This document shows, in pieces, positions 7,450 through 15,111 of a stretch of 57,833 nt of DNA (its first letter is position 1; each line of letters starts with the position of its first letter). This DNA comes from Thermoleophilia bacterium. GTDB lineage: Bacteria; Actinomycetota; Thermoleophilia; RBG-16-64-13. The position numbers and the translations under genes are program-made. The notes beneath the pieces are model-generated. The model was not told where the DNA came from. It saw nothing but the letters and a program-made list of their open reading frames with translations, and ran no database searches. The DNA lies in assembly GCA_026415615.1 (NCBI GenBank), contig JAOAGT010000008.1:1-57833 (forward strand), read 5' to 3'.

Positions 7450-8169
7450 ATGGCAAAGTCCCGATTTGACAGGATCAGGCGTACCTTCGGGGGCGAGACA
7501 ACGCTTGAGGGGGCGATAGAGGCAATGGGGAAGGAGCGCGAGGAGCAGATCCTCGAACGGGTGGCTCGGTTTGCCGATCAGGTTGTAGTGATCGTTGAGA
7601 AACTCAGGGACGTGGTCGAGAAGTTTGCAGCCGACCGGTACGAGGAACTTGCGCAAGCTGCGCAGGAGCTGGACCGCCTTGAGAGCGAGGCCGATGATAG
7701 CAAAGAGGCTCTCCTGGATGAGCTTGCTACCGGCAGCGTGTTTCCGATTCACAGGGCCGATTTGGCTCGGTTGGTGGGGTCGATGGACAACATAGCCAAC
7801 TTAGCTGCCGGGGCCGCGGATCGTATCTCGATGCGGCGGTTCTCTCTGCCCGCGCAACTCAACCAGCAGCTGGTGGCTATGGCCGAAACCGATCTCGAAG
7901 CGGTGCGGGTTCTCAGAGACTCGGTCTTGGCGATGGGCAAGGACTTGCGAGAGGCGATAGCGCTTGCTCGCAGGGTGGATAAGATCGAGAGTCGGGCCGA
8001 TGACATCTTTGCCCAGATGTATCGGGAGATGTTCGACATGGATACCGACTACAAGACTTTCCACCAGCTCAAAGCCATCATCGAGAGGCTGGAAAGCATC
8101 GCAGACCGTTGCTGCCAGAACGCGGAACTCCTCAGGCACATGGCGCTTGAGTACCTCGAAGAACAATAA
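7450..8169 (+). CDS. DUF47/PhoU-like Pit accessory protein
   Basis: A 239-residue, almost wholly helical protein of the DUF47 (Pit accessory, PhoU-like) family. PhoU-type motifs are visible: ARVDKIESRADDIFAQ would be the family pattern, seen here as RRVDKIESRADDIFAQMY near residue 178, and LKAIIERLESIADRC near 202. Such proteins bind metal through E/DxxxD patches and modulate the neighbouring PiT carrier. The gene starts 9 bases after pit, and GGGAG overlaps the pit stop, so translation is probably coupled. It is not PhoU itself: no pst or phoR genes are nearby. Confidence 0.88.
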   Translation: MAKSRFDRIRRTFGGETTLEGAIEAMGKEREEQILERVARFADQVVVIVEKLRDVVEKFAADRYEELAQAAQELDRLESEADDSKEALLDELATGSVFPIHRADLARLVGSMDNIANLAAGAADRISMRRFSLPAQLNQQLVAMAETDLEAVRVLRDSVLAMGKDLREAIALARRVDKIESRADDIFAQMYREMFDMDTDYKTFHQLKAIIERLESIADRCCQNAELLRHMALEYLEEQ

Positions 8170-8194
8170 GCACTGATCTTAAGAGGGCCCGGGT

Positions 8195-9001
8195 GTGCTG
8201 CGGATAGGGCTGGCCCAGCTCAATTCTCGCCAAAACAAAGCGGCCAACCTTGAGGCTGCAGGCAAGGCTATTGACCGGCTGGCTTCTCTCGGCGCAGACC
8301 TCATTCTGCTGCCGGAAATGTTCAACTTCCACGGCTTGGATCAGGCTAACGCTGAGGCGGCTGAGCCTATTCCAGGGCCGAGTACCCTCTGGGCGGCCGA
8401 GAAAGCTCGCGAGCACGGAGTATTTCTGCACTGCGGAAGTCTGGCCGAACTGCGGGGAGAGAAGGTTTACAACACCAGTGTTGTGTATGATCGCTCCGGC
8501 AGAGAGGTTGCCCGCTACAGCAAGCTTCATCTTTGGGATGCGCGCACGCCTGACGGCCTAGAATACAGGGAGTCGGAGTGGTTCAGTGCCGGTGAGCAGC
8601 TCACGGTCTTCCCCTGCGAGGGAATCGTCGCCGGGCTTGCCATATGTTATGACCTGCGTTTTCCCGAGTTGTTTCGTGCTCTTGCAGACATGGGCGCCCA
8701 GCTCTTCCTGATCCCTGCCGCTTTTACTGTGCCTACGGGAATAAGTCATTGGGAACCTCTTCTGCGAGCCCGAGCCATCGAGAACGGCTGTTATGTGGCG
8801 GCATGCGGACAATGGGGACCTTATGCCCGGGGGCGCCAGAACTATGGCCACAGCATGGTGGTTGATCCGTGGGGCATGGTTATCGCTCAATGTAGCGAGG
8901 GAGCGGGCGTGGTCACCGCCGATATTGACGTGGACTACGTGCGCGAGGTCCGCGAACGGATGCCCGTTCTTAGACATAGGCGCTTGGATCTGTTCAAATG
9001 A
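8195..9001 (+). CDS. Nitrilase-superfamily amidase (Nit1/Nit2-like)
   Basis: A 268-residue carbon-nitrogen hydrolase with the full catalytic set: Glu41 (LLPEMF), Lys110 (YSKLHLWD) and Cys151 (AICYDLRFPE). The C-terminal VLRHRRLDLF resembles the deaminated-glutathione amidase/omega-amidase branch (Nit1/Nit2) more than true nitrilases. The probable reaction is hydrolysis of an amide such as a keto-acid amide, in the cytoplasm; the exact substrate is uncertain. The GTG start follows a weak AAGAGGG. The stop overlaps the start of the MerR-TetR regulator by 4 bases (ATGA), so the two are translationally coupled and the regulator may control this gene or respond to its product. Confidence 0.85.
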   Translation: MLRIGLAQLNSRQNKAANLEAAGKAIDRLASLGADLILLPEMFNFHGLDQANAEAAEPIPGPSTLWAAEKAREHGVFLHCGSLAELRGEKVYNTSVVYDRSGREVARYSKLHLWDARTPDGLEYRESEWFSAGEQLTVFPCEGIVAGLAICYDLRFPELFRALADMGAQLFLIPAAFTVPTGISHWEPLLRARAIENGCYVAACGQWGPYARGRQNYGHSMVVDPWGMVIAQCSEGAGVVTADIDVDYVREVRERMPVLRHRRLDLFK

Positions 9002-9972
9002 TCATGGCCGAGGACATCCCGGAGGTTCTGTCCACGTCGGCTGTGCTGCGGCTGACCGGCTTGACCCGCAGCGCATTGTACTTTTACATCCGTCAGGGTC
9101 TGCTTCCTGAGCCGCAAAGAACGGAAAGTGGCCGGCTGCTGTTCAGCAGGGACCAGGTCGAGATCCTGAAACAAGTGGTCGAACTGCGGAAACAGGGGCT
9201 CTCTGTTGCGGAGGTTCGCCTTCGCCTAGAAGGGCATTTGCTCAAGAGTCGTGCCGGCAATGCTGACTTGGCTGCGCGGGAGCGCGAACGCTTGCGGGCT
9301 GCCATCATTGATGCTGCCACAGAAGAGTTCATGGCCAAGGGGTACAAGCGGACGCACGTTTCGGCAATCATGCAGAAAGTCGGGGTTACTCCGCAAGTTT
9401 TTTATGCGTTCTTTCCCAGCAAACTACAACTTCTTGCCGAGTGTTTTCGGTCGTTTATCGAGAAAGGTAGCGTCTTAATTGAGCCTCAGATGGTCCAGTA
9501 TCAGGATCCGGTCGAGAGAGCGGTGCGGCGCCTGGCCACAGATCGCCGTGGAGACGAACTGGGCTCCATGTTGGCCGCGGCAGTGCGCTCGGAGGGAAAG
9601 CTTGACCCGGTAGATGAGGGTCCCGTTGCCGAAGCGATGCAGAGTGTCATGAAGCGTTTTGCCTCCGAGCTGGCCAAAGAGCGTCCGCCTGGAGCGCCCG
9701 AGACACCGGTTCCGGACGAACTTGTGGTGTATGGCCTAGTAGGAGCTCTCAGTTTTCAGAGCATGAGGGTTTCATGGGGCGGGGAATACACTTTTGCTGA
9801 TTTTCTGCGAGCCAACTTGTTCATATATCTCAGTGTGCTTGCTGCAATACGGGGAGAAATTGACATCTACGCGCGGCTAGCTCGGTACGAGGAGCTAATT
9901 CAACAGGTGAGTGCAAAGGCTTCTACCAACTCCTCAGTTGAAACTCCTGGGCGGACACGGTCCGAGGAATAA
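8998..9972 (+). CDS. MerR-TetR chimeric transcription regulator
   Basis: A 324-residue DNA-binding protein with two different helix-turn-helix modules. Residues 8-75 form a MerR-type winged HTH (LRLTGLTRSALYFYIRQGL, then GRLLFSRDQVEILKQVVELR). Residues 97-150 form a TetR HTH (AAIIDAATEEFMAKGYKRT, then VGVTPQVFYAFFPSKLQLL). A helical TetR-type ligand or dimer domain follows to about residue 305. It overlaps the amidase gene by ATGA; a second in-frame ATG lies at 9004. Two DNA-reading heads in one chain suggest an unusual operator or two kinds of site. The ligand is unknown. It lies about 210 bases upstream of the flavoprotein/TRAP operon, which is a candidate target. Confidence 0.82.
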   Translation: MIMAEDIPEVLSTSAVLRLTGLTRSALYFYIRQGLLPEPQRTESGRLLFSRDQVEILKQVVELRKQGLSVAEVRLRLEGHLLKSRAGNADLAARERERLRAAIIDAATEEFMAKGYKRTHVSAIMQKVGVTPQVFYAFFPSKLQLLAECFRSFIEKGSVLIEPQMVQYQDPVERAVRRLATDRRGDELGSMLAAAVRSEGKLDPVDEGPVAEAMQSVMKRFASELAKERPPGAPETPVPDELVVYGLVGALSFQSMRVSWGGEYTFADFLRANLFIYLSVLAAIRGEIDIYARLARYEELIQQVSAKASTNSSVETPGRTRSEE

Positions 9973-10116
9973 CTAGCTCCCGAAAAACCCGTCTCATACC
10001 GCTTTCTGCAGCAGCTCACCTCCCGAGTTTGAGCGCGGTTGATCTTGATGTGTGGCATCCAGGCCGTTTCTCGTCATCTGTTACTAGTTAGCGCTAAGTA
10101 TCTGCATCTAAAAATG

Positions 10117-10145
10117 TTGACAACCCCAGAGGGCTTATGTAGGAT
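10117..10145 (+). promoter_or_regulatory. Sigma70-like promoter for flavoprotein/TRAP operon
   Basis: TTGACA (10117-10122), a 17-base spacer, then TAGGAT (10140-10145), a full -35 and a 4/6 match to the -10. It lies about 40 bases before the chosen GTG of the flavoprotein. The rest of the 9973-10185 gap shows no gene. Confidence 0.7.
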
Positions 10146-10185
10146 GGCCTGCAGAATACTCACGATCTCATCTAGGAGGGTGCTT

Positions 10186-11670
10186 GTGACCACCCGGTGG
10201 CAAGACTGTCAACTGATCATAGTGGGGGGTGGCGGCTCAGGGCTTGCGGCAGCGGTACGTGCACGAGAGGCTGGTCTTGAAGATGTGATGGTCTTGGAGA
10301 AAACACCGCGTCCCGGAGGCAATGCTCTCTTGGCTGTGGTCATGCTTGGCCTTGAAGGGGGCGCCGATGAATCAGATCTCCGGGCCAGTATTGACCAAGC
10401 TTTCCGCGCAACGATGGAAGCGGGCCGGTGGATCCTGAATCACCGTCTGGTACGCATGTTCTTGGAGAAACACCCGGAAGTAGTGGATTGGCTACGGCGT
10501 ATGGGTGTGCCTTTCGTAGTAGGCGGTTTCGAGCTAAACGCAAAGAAGTTTACGGTTCTTCGTATGCCAAAGCGCTTCGGTGATTACAGGACAACCGACC
10601 CCTCTCGGGGCCCTGGATTTGCGGGCAGCGTTGTGGTTGAGCGACTCTTGGAAAAGTGTCGCAAACTCGGGGTAAATGTCGTCACCAACGCTCGGGTCAC
10701 GAAGTTACTAATTGGAAACGATGGCGAAGTAACCGGGGTAGTGTTCCGCCACTCTGGCGAGGAGGTCAGCGCCAGCGGCGACGCTGTTGTGCTGGCAGCA
10801 GGCGGTTTTGGGGCCAACAAGGCTCTCATGGCAGAGTTGTTCCCAAACGAATTCCGCAACCCAGACTCCATTAACAACCTCTGTGTCGGAGCGTCCACTG
10901 GCGACGGGATACTCATGGCTCGAGAAATTGGCGCGCTCATAGGTGATGACCGCGATGCGGGGATAGTGGGGCCCGGTCATCACCCCTGGGCGTACAGTGT
11001 GCACGAAGCTCTTCTGCGACCAGAGACGGTTTGGGTAAACAAGCGCGGAGAACGGTTCGTCGACGAGAGTGTGGGGTTCGCTTCGTGCCAAGCATTGGTT
11101 AGACAGCCAGACGCGGTAATGTACGCGCTTCTTGATGAGGAACTCAAAGACTACATCAAGAAGCACCCCAACGACAGGCAGATCGCGATGGACGGACTTG
11201 GCTGGTTCGCCACTCTCGACGAAGACCTCAAAAGGGAAGCCGCATGGAGCCGCAGGGTAGTGTGCATTGCAGATACCTGGGAGGAGATCGCCTCATTTGT
11301 CGGGAGTTCTCCTGATGCTCTTAAACAAACAATCTACAGCTACAACCAGTTCTGCGAACAAGGGCGGGATGGGGACTTCCTAAAGGAGCCCAGGTTCTTG
11401 CGTCCTCTGCACACGCCACCTTTCTACGCCATTCTAGGGCTTCGGTTTTGCCACGGGACAGCCGGAGGCGTGTGTATTGATCACCAGCTGCGAGTTATCG
11501 GAAAAAACGGCAAGGTGATCAAGGGCTTGTACGCCACGGGCGACAATACCAGCGGATGGGTTGCTGAGTGGCATCTCCCCGGTACGACGCTTGCCTGGGC
11601 CTTCACCTCAGGGTACATGGCCGGGGAAAACGCCGCTGATTACATCTTAGGTCGAAGCGAAAGGGGGTGA
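10186..11670 (+). CDS. FAD-dependent reductase/dehydrogenase (fumarate reductase flavoprotein family)
   Basis: A 494-residue FAD_binding_2 flavoprotein. The N-terminal dinucleotide fold begins at once (LIIVGGGGSGLAAAVRAREA), and the C-terminal FAD segment reads GLYATGDNTSGW, then LPGTTLAWAFTSGYMAGENA. ETVWVNKRGERFVDES and HGTAGGVCID fit the family of fumarate, urocanate and 3-ketosteroid flavoenzymes. No CxxCH heme site, FMN domain or Tat signal is present, so it is a soluble, cytoplasmic, single-cofactor form. The GTG start was chosen because TAGGAGGG precedes it by 6 bases and lies just inside the promoter; an in-frame ATG at 10039 would sit upstream of the promoter. A TRAP transporter follows in the same direction, so the imported compound may be its substrate. 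Confidence 0.82.
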   Translation: MTTRWQDCQLIIVGGGGSGLAAAVRAREAGLEDVMVLEKTPRPGGNALLAVVMLGLEGGADESDLRASIDQAFRATMEAGRWILNHRLVRMFLEKHPEVVDWLRRMGVPFVVGGFELNAKKFTVLRMPKRFGDYRTTDPSRGPGFAGSVVVERLLEKCRKLGVNVVTNARVTKLLIGNDGEVTGVVFRHSGEEVSASGDAVVLAAGGFGANKALMAELFPNEFRNPDSINNLCVGASTGDGILMAREIGALIGDDRDAGIVGPGHHPWAYSVHEALLRPETVWVNKRGERFVDESVGFASCQALVRQPDAVMYALLDEELKDYIKKHPNDRQIAMDGLGWFATLDEDLKREAAWSRRVVCIADTWEEIASFVGSSPDALKQTIYSYNQFCEQGRDGDFLKEPRFLRPLHTPPFYAILGLRFCHGTAGGVCIDHQLRVIGKNGKVIKGLYATGDNTSGWVAEWHLPGTTLAWAFTSGYMAGENAADYILGRSERG

Positions 11671-11753
11671 GAAAGAAAGCCAGATAGTTGACTCTGCTGT
11701 GTCTTACGCATGGCACGACTAAAGGAAGAATCTTGGGAGGGAGGTCTTGCAGC

Positions 11754-12971
11754 ATGAAACCTAGGCTGGTTCGTTTCTTTGTTGTGTTCTTGGCAGTTTT
11801 CAGCCTAGTTACTTTGATAGCGGCTGGCTGCGGTGAAGAGCAGAAACCAGTCTCTACGACAGGCGTCACCTCTGTATCGGGACCTGAAGGCTCCACTAGT
11901 ACCGCGCCTGTTTCGACAGAACAGACAACATCCGGTGGCGAGACTTACACCATCAACTGGGTCACCGCAATGCAATCCACTACTCCGACCTTTGAGTGGA
12001 TGCAGAAGTGGGCCGCATGGATGGAGAAGAAGAGCGGCGGCCGCCTGAAGTTTAACTTCCAGCCCGACGAGACGGTTCTCAAAGCCCCAGAGCTTTTGGA
12101 CGGTGTTAAGAACGCCGTGGGGGACATGTCCGACATCTTCCTTGGGCTCTATTCGGGGCGCTTCCCCGTGACCGACGTAGTGTACCTGCCGTTCTTATTT
12201 GAGTACCCCGCAGGGCGGGCTCTGGGAGCCACAGTGACCGAGCTGGCCAAAAAATATCCGCAAATTCAAGCAGAATTTGAGGCGCAGGGGGTCAAACTTC
12301 TTGGCTTTATGCCCATGGGGGCTGGCGGCCAGATTCACCTTACTAACAAGCAAGTCAAGACTATGGCCGATCTCAAGGGTGTTTCCTTGGAAGCCCATGG
12401 AGGGGACGTCCTTAACGAAGTACTAAAGGCTCTCGGCGCCACTCCTGCATCCATCTCGCCCGCTGAGGGTTACGATGCCCTGTCCAAAGGCATCGTGGGC
12501 GGCATGGTTGGAGAGTATGAATTCATCATGAGCTCCGGTTTCTACGAGTTGATGAAGTACTCCGTCGAGGTTGGCGGGCTTAGTTTTGCGCTAGAAGCCG
12601 TCATCATGAATCTGGACTTCTGGAACAAGCTGCCGGCTGACTTGCAACAGCTGCTTGTCGAGGAAGGCATGAAAGCCTACTGTGAGGTGGCCGGCTACAT
12701 TGTCGACAAGAACGACATGGGCTTCCGCACCAAACTTGACGAAGCTGAGAAAGCCAAAGGCGGGGGCATATACGTATTGCCGGCCGAAGAGCGGCAGCAG
12801 TGGAAGGACATTGCTGTCGCGAAGTGGGATCTGTGGAAAGGAGCTGCTGCCGCAACTGGAGCTCCGGCGGATCAGATCCTCATAGACGCTCAGTCCCTTG
12901 CAAAGCAGTTCTCCTATGGTTCGTACGCGACAGACTATCCAGAGAAAGTCCTTGCTGAGTGGGGGATGTAA
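11754..12971 (+). CDS. dctP: TRAP transporter substrate-binding lipoprotein (DctP family)
   Basis: A 405-residue DctP-type binding protein, anchored as a lipoprotein. The signal has a Lys/Arg start, a hydrophobic core and the lipobox LIAAGC (Cys near residue 26), followed by a Ser/Thr-rich linker before the binding domain (from about residue 65, TYTINWVTAMQ). ATG 11754 is preceded by GGGAGGGAGG. In most DctP proteins the segment DLKGxKIRVP carries the Arg that grips the substrate carboxylate; here it reads DLKGVSLEAHGG, with Glu at the Arg position by my alignment. This suggests an unusual, perhaps amine-bearing or neutral, ligand. The partners dctQ and dctM follow, and a hairpin between dctP and dctQ probably raises dctP output over the membrane parts. 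Confidence 0.88.
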   Translation: MKPRLVRFFVVFLAVFSLVTLIAAGCGEEQKPVSTTGVTSVSGPEGSTSTAPVSTEQTTSGGETYTINWVTAMQSTTPTFEWMQKWAAWMEKKSGGRLKFNFQPDETVLKAPELLDGVKNAVGDMSDIFLGLYSGRFPVTDVVYLPFLFEYPAGRALGATVTELAKKYPQIQAEFEAQGVKLLGFMPMGAGGQIHLTNKQVKTMADLKGVSLEAHGGDVLNEVLKALGATPASISPAEGYDALSKGIVGGMVGEYEFIMSSGFYELMKYSVEVGGLSFALEAVIMNLDFWNKLPADLQQLLVEEGMKAYCEVAGYIVDKNDMGFRTKLDEAEKAKGGGIYVLPAEERQQWKDIAVAKWDLWKGAAAATGAPADQILIDAQSLAKQFSYGSYATDYPEKVLAEWGM

Positions 12972-12991
12972 GAGAGCGCTGTAACGAAGCG

Positions 12992-13038
12992 CGGCCGGTC
13001 CCCCGTCCTCACTTACGCGGAGGGCGGGGGACCGGCCG
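12992..13038 (+). terminator. 19-bp hairpin between dctP and dctQ
   Basis: CGGCCGGTCCCCCGTCCTC pairs with GAGGGCGGGGGACCGGCCG (one G-U pair) around a 9-base loop, 20 bases after the dctP stop and 46 before the dctQ start. It has no T-tract. It is probably a partial terminator or an mRNA-stabilising structure that makes dctP more abundant than dctQM. Confidence 0.75.
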
Positions 13039-13084
13039 GGCAGCAGGTTCTATGTATTGGTCTAGGAGTGTTGCAAGGTGAGTC

Positions 13085-13633
13085 ATGAGTACCAATGACA
13101 ACTCCGATACCAGCCAGATGGCTGAAGCTCTTGCACCCCCAGGAACCGCGGGGCGCGCACTAGAGCGAGTACTACGAATCTGTCAACACTTGGGCATGAT
13201 TGTGGTGCTGGCCCTCATGCTGGTGACAGTGGTCCAGGTGACCTCCCGGTATGTCTTCAATCATCCTTTCGAGGGGGTCGTTGACGTCTCCAGCATGATG
13301 GTGGTCAGTCTTGTCTTTTTGGCCGGACCATACAACTTCTTGGTGGATCGCCACATCCGGGTGGACATGGTCCTGAGACGGCTATCGCGGCCAACCCGAA
13401 TAGGGATGGAACTCCTTATGGATGTCATATGTCTGGCGGCGGTGGGTCTGGCGTGCTGGTCCACCATCAAACAAGGCAATGCGATGGCAGGCACCGGTCA
13501 GGTAAGTCGCACAGCCCACATTCCCTACTATCCATTCTTCTACGTTGTGGCGTTTGGTTGGTTTCTCTCAGCTCTTGCCGTCTTGGGGCACATGGCCAGT
13601 CTAGCCCTCGAAGCGAGGGGAGGACGCCGATGA
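13085..13633 (+). CDS. dctQ: TRAP transporter small membrane subunit (DctQ)
   Basis: A 182-residue integral membrane protein of the DctQ family with four hydrophobic segments (about 40-62, 74-92, 115-135 and 155-175). The family pattern is visible in VTSRYVFNHPFEGVVD and in the DRHIRVDMV segment. The N-terminal 35 residues are polar and cytosolic. It pairs with DctM to form the sodium-driven membrane unit. It overlaps dctM by 4 bases (ATGA), which implies coupled translation. The ATG follows an AAGGTG. Confidence 0.9.
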   Translation: MSTNDNSDTSQMAEALAPPGTAGRALERVLRICQHLGMIVVLALMLVTVVQVTSRYVFNHPFEGVVDVSSMMVVSLVFLAGPYNFLVDRHIRVDMVLRRLSRPTRIGMELLMDVICLAAVGLACWSTIKQGNAMAGTGQVSRTAHIPYYPFFYVVAFGWFLSALAVLGHMASLALEARGGRR

Positions 13634-14937
13634 GTAACGAAGTCATTGGCATCATTGGGCTGGCGGTCTTTTTCATCCTGATATACCTCGGTCTTCCCAT
13701 CTCCATGGCCTTTCTTACCGTGGGGATCGGAGGGATTGCTCTCTTTCGCACGTTTGGCAGTTCGCTTTCCATTCTCGGAACCAGCCCTTTCCACACGATG
13801 ACCTCCTACGTGTGGTCGGTATTTCCTCTATTCACGTTCATGGGGTTTCTCGCCTTGATGGCCAATGTGGCTCCCAGTTTCTATGAAGGCTGTAAAGCAT
13901 GGATTGGCCACTGGCCCGGGGGGATGGGACACGCATGCATTCTGGCTAATACTGCCTTTGGAGCCTGTGTAGGGGATCCTACGACAGCAGCCATGACCTT
14001 CACTCCAATGTCCCTTCCAGTGATGCGAAAGCAGGGCTACGCTGACCGCGTGTCTATCGGCGTGATTTCAGCTTCGGGCATTTTGGCTACCCTGATCCCT
14101 CCCAGCGGAAGTCTGATCATTTACGGCGCGCTTACTTCAACCTCGATAGGTGAACTCTTCATGGCCGGAGTCATACCAGGACTCGCACTTGCTGTGCTTT
14201 ACATGATCACCTTAGGGGTGATTTGCGTAATTAATCCGCGCTTGGCACCTCCCAGCGAGAAAGCAAGCTGGCGGGAGCGATGGGTGGGGCTGTGGAGAAT
14301 GTGGCCGTTTGTTTTTGTGTTGGCGGTGATCTTGGGCGGTATCTACCTAGGCGTGTTTACTCCGACAGAAGCGGGAGCGGTGGGCTGTTTTGTTATGCTC
14401 ATCATTGCTGTGTTCCGCCGCGGTCTCAGCTGGAAGAGTTTCCTCCAGGCTTTTGCCGAGGCTGGCAAGGTTATGGGCGCGGTTGGGTTCATGATAGTCG
14501 GGGCCACCATTTTTAACGTCTTCTTAGCCTTCACAGGTCTTCCCAAAGCGTTAGCTGAGTCGGTAGCCGGAGTGACTCAGAGCCCGCTTATTTTTAGCCT
14601 TCTCATGATTGTTGTCTATTTTGTGCTGGGTATGTTCATGGACCCAGGGTCAGTGACTTTGCTCACCGTACCGTTGTTCTATCCCATCTGTCAGGCGGTG
14701 GGGCTATCCTCTCTCCAGTACGGTGTCTTGCTTACTCTGATGCTGGGTATTGGGGGCTTGACGCCGCCCTACGGCATGATCCTAATAATGATCGCTGGCT
14801 ACTTCCGCGGCATCAAATTGGGCGATGCCTTTCGAGGGGCGGCGCCCTATATCATTCCGCTTCTGATCATGGCGGTGCTCATTGTGCTGTTCCCGGCGAT
14901 TGTCCACTTTCTCCCCAGCCACATGGTCAATCGATGA
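13630..14937 (+). CDS. dctM: TRAP transporter large membrane subunit (DctM)
   Basis: A 435-residue polytopic membrane protein of the DctM family, the cation-coupled translocation subunit. Typical stretches are GLPISMAFLTVGIGG near the start, GACVGDPTTAAMTFTP, SGILATLIPPSGSLIIYG and FMDPGSVTLLTVPLFYP. The start is the ATG that overlaps the dctQ stop; an in-frame extension upstream to 13429 lies wholly inside dctQ and is rejected. The gene ends the operon: a long bidirectional hairpin follows 68 bases downstream. Confidence 0.92.
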   Translation: MSNEVIGIIGLAVFFILIYLGLPISMAFLTVGIGGIALFRTFGSSLSILGTSPFHTMTSYVWSVFPLFTFMGFLALMANVAPSFYEGCKAWIGHWPGGMGHACILANTAFGACVGDPTTAAMTFTPMSLPVMRKQGYADRVSIGVISASGILATLIPPSGSLIIYGALTSTSIGELFMAGVIPGLALAVLYMITLGVICVINPRLAPPSEKASWRERWVGLWRMWPFVFVLAVILGGIYLGVFTPTEAGAVGCFVMLIIAVFRRGLSWKSFLQAFAEAGKVMGAVGFMIVGATIFNVFLAFTGLPKALAESVAGVTQSPLIFSLLMIVVYFVLGMFMDPGSVTLLTVPLFYPICQAVGLSSLQYGVLLTLMLGIGGLTPPYGMILIMIAGYFRGIKLGDAFRGAAPYIIPLLIMAVLIVLFPAIVHFLPSHMVNR

Positions 14938-15005
14938 GACCTTGGCAAGGATTGATGAGGTCTCGGCGAGATAGCAACCTGATTTTACGAGCGGGCTGAA
15001 CAAAA

Positions 15006-15072
15006 CAACCCGTCTGTCTCGGGTTTCGACGGCCTGAGACCGTCTCTATTTCCGCCCGAGACAGACGGGTTG
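15006..15072. terminator. Bidirectional terminator, perfect 18-bp arms with nested hairpin
   Basis: CAACCCGTCTGTCTCGGG (15006-15023) pairs perfectly with CCCGAGACAGACGGGTTG (15055-15072). The 31-base loop itself contains a small hairpin, GACGG/CCGTC. It lies between the convergent dctM and CoA-transferase genes and would stop both. Confidence 0.85.
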
Positions 15073-15111
15073 AGCTTACAGGCGCGCAGGTTGCCTCTGC
15101 ACTCCTGAAGG

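Noticed and set aside
13429-13629. N-terminal extension of DctM inside dctQ
   Set aside because: The extra text is a frame-shifted reading of dctQ; the ATGA overlap at 13630 is the standard dctQ/dctM junction.
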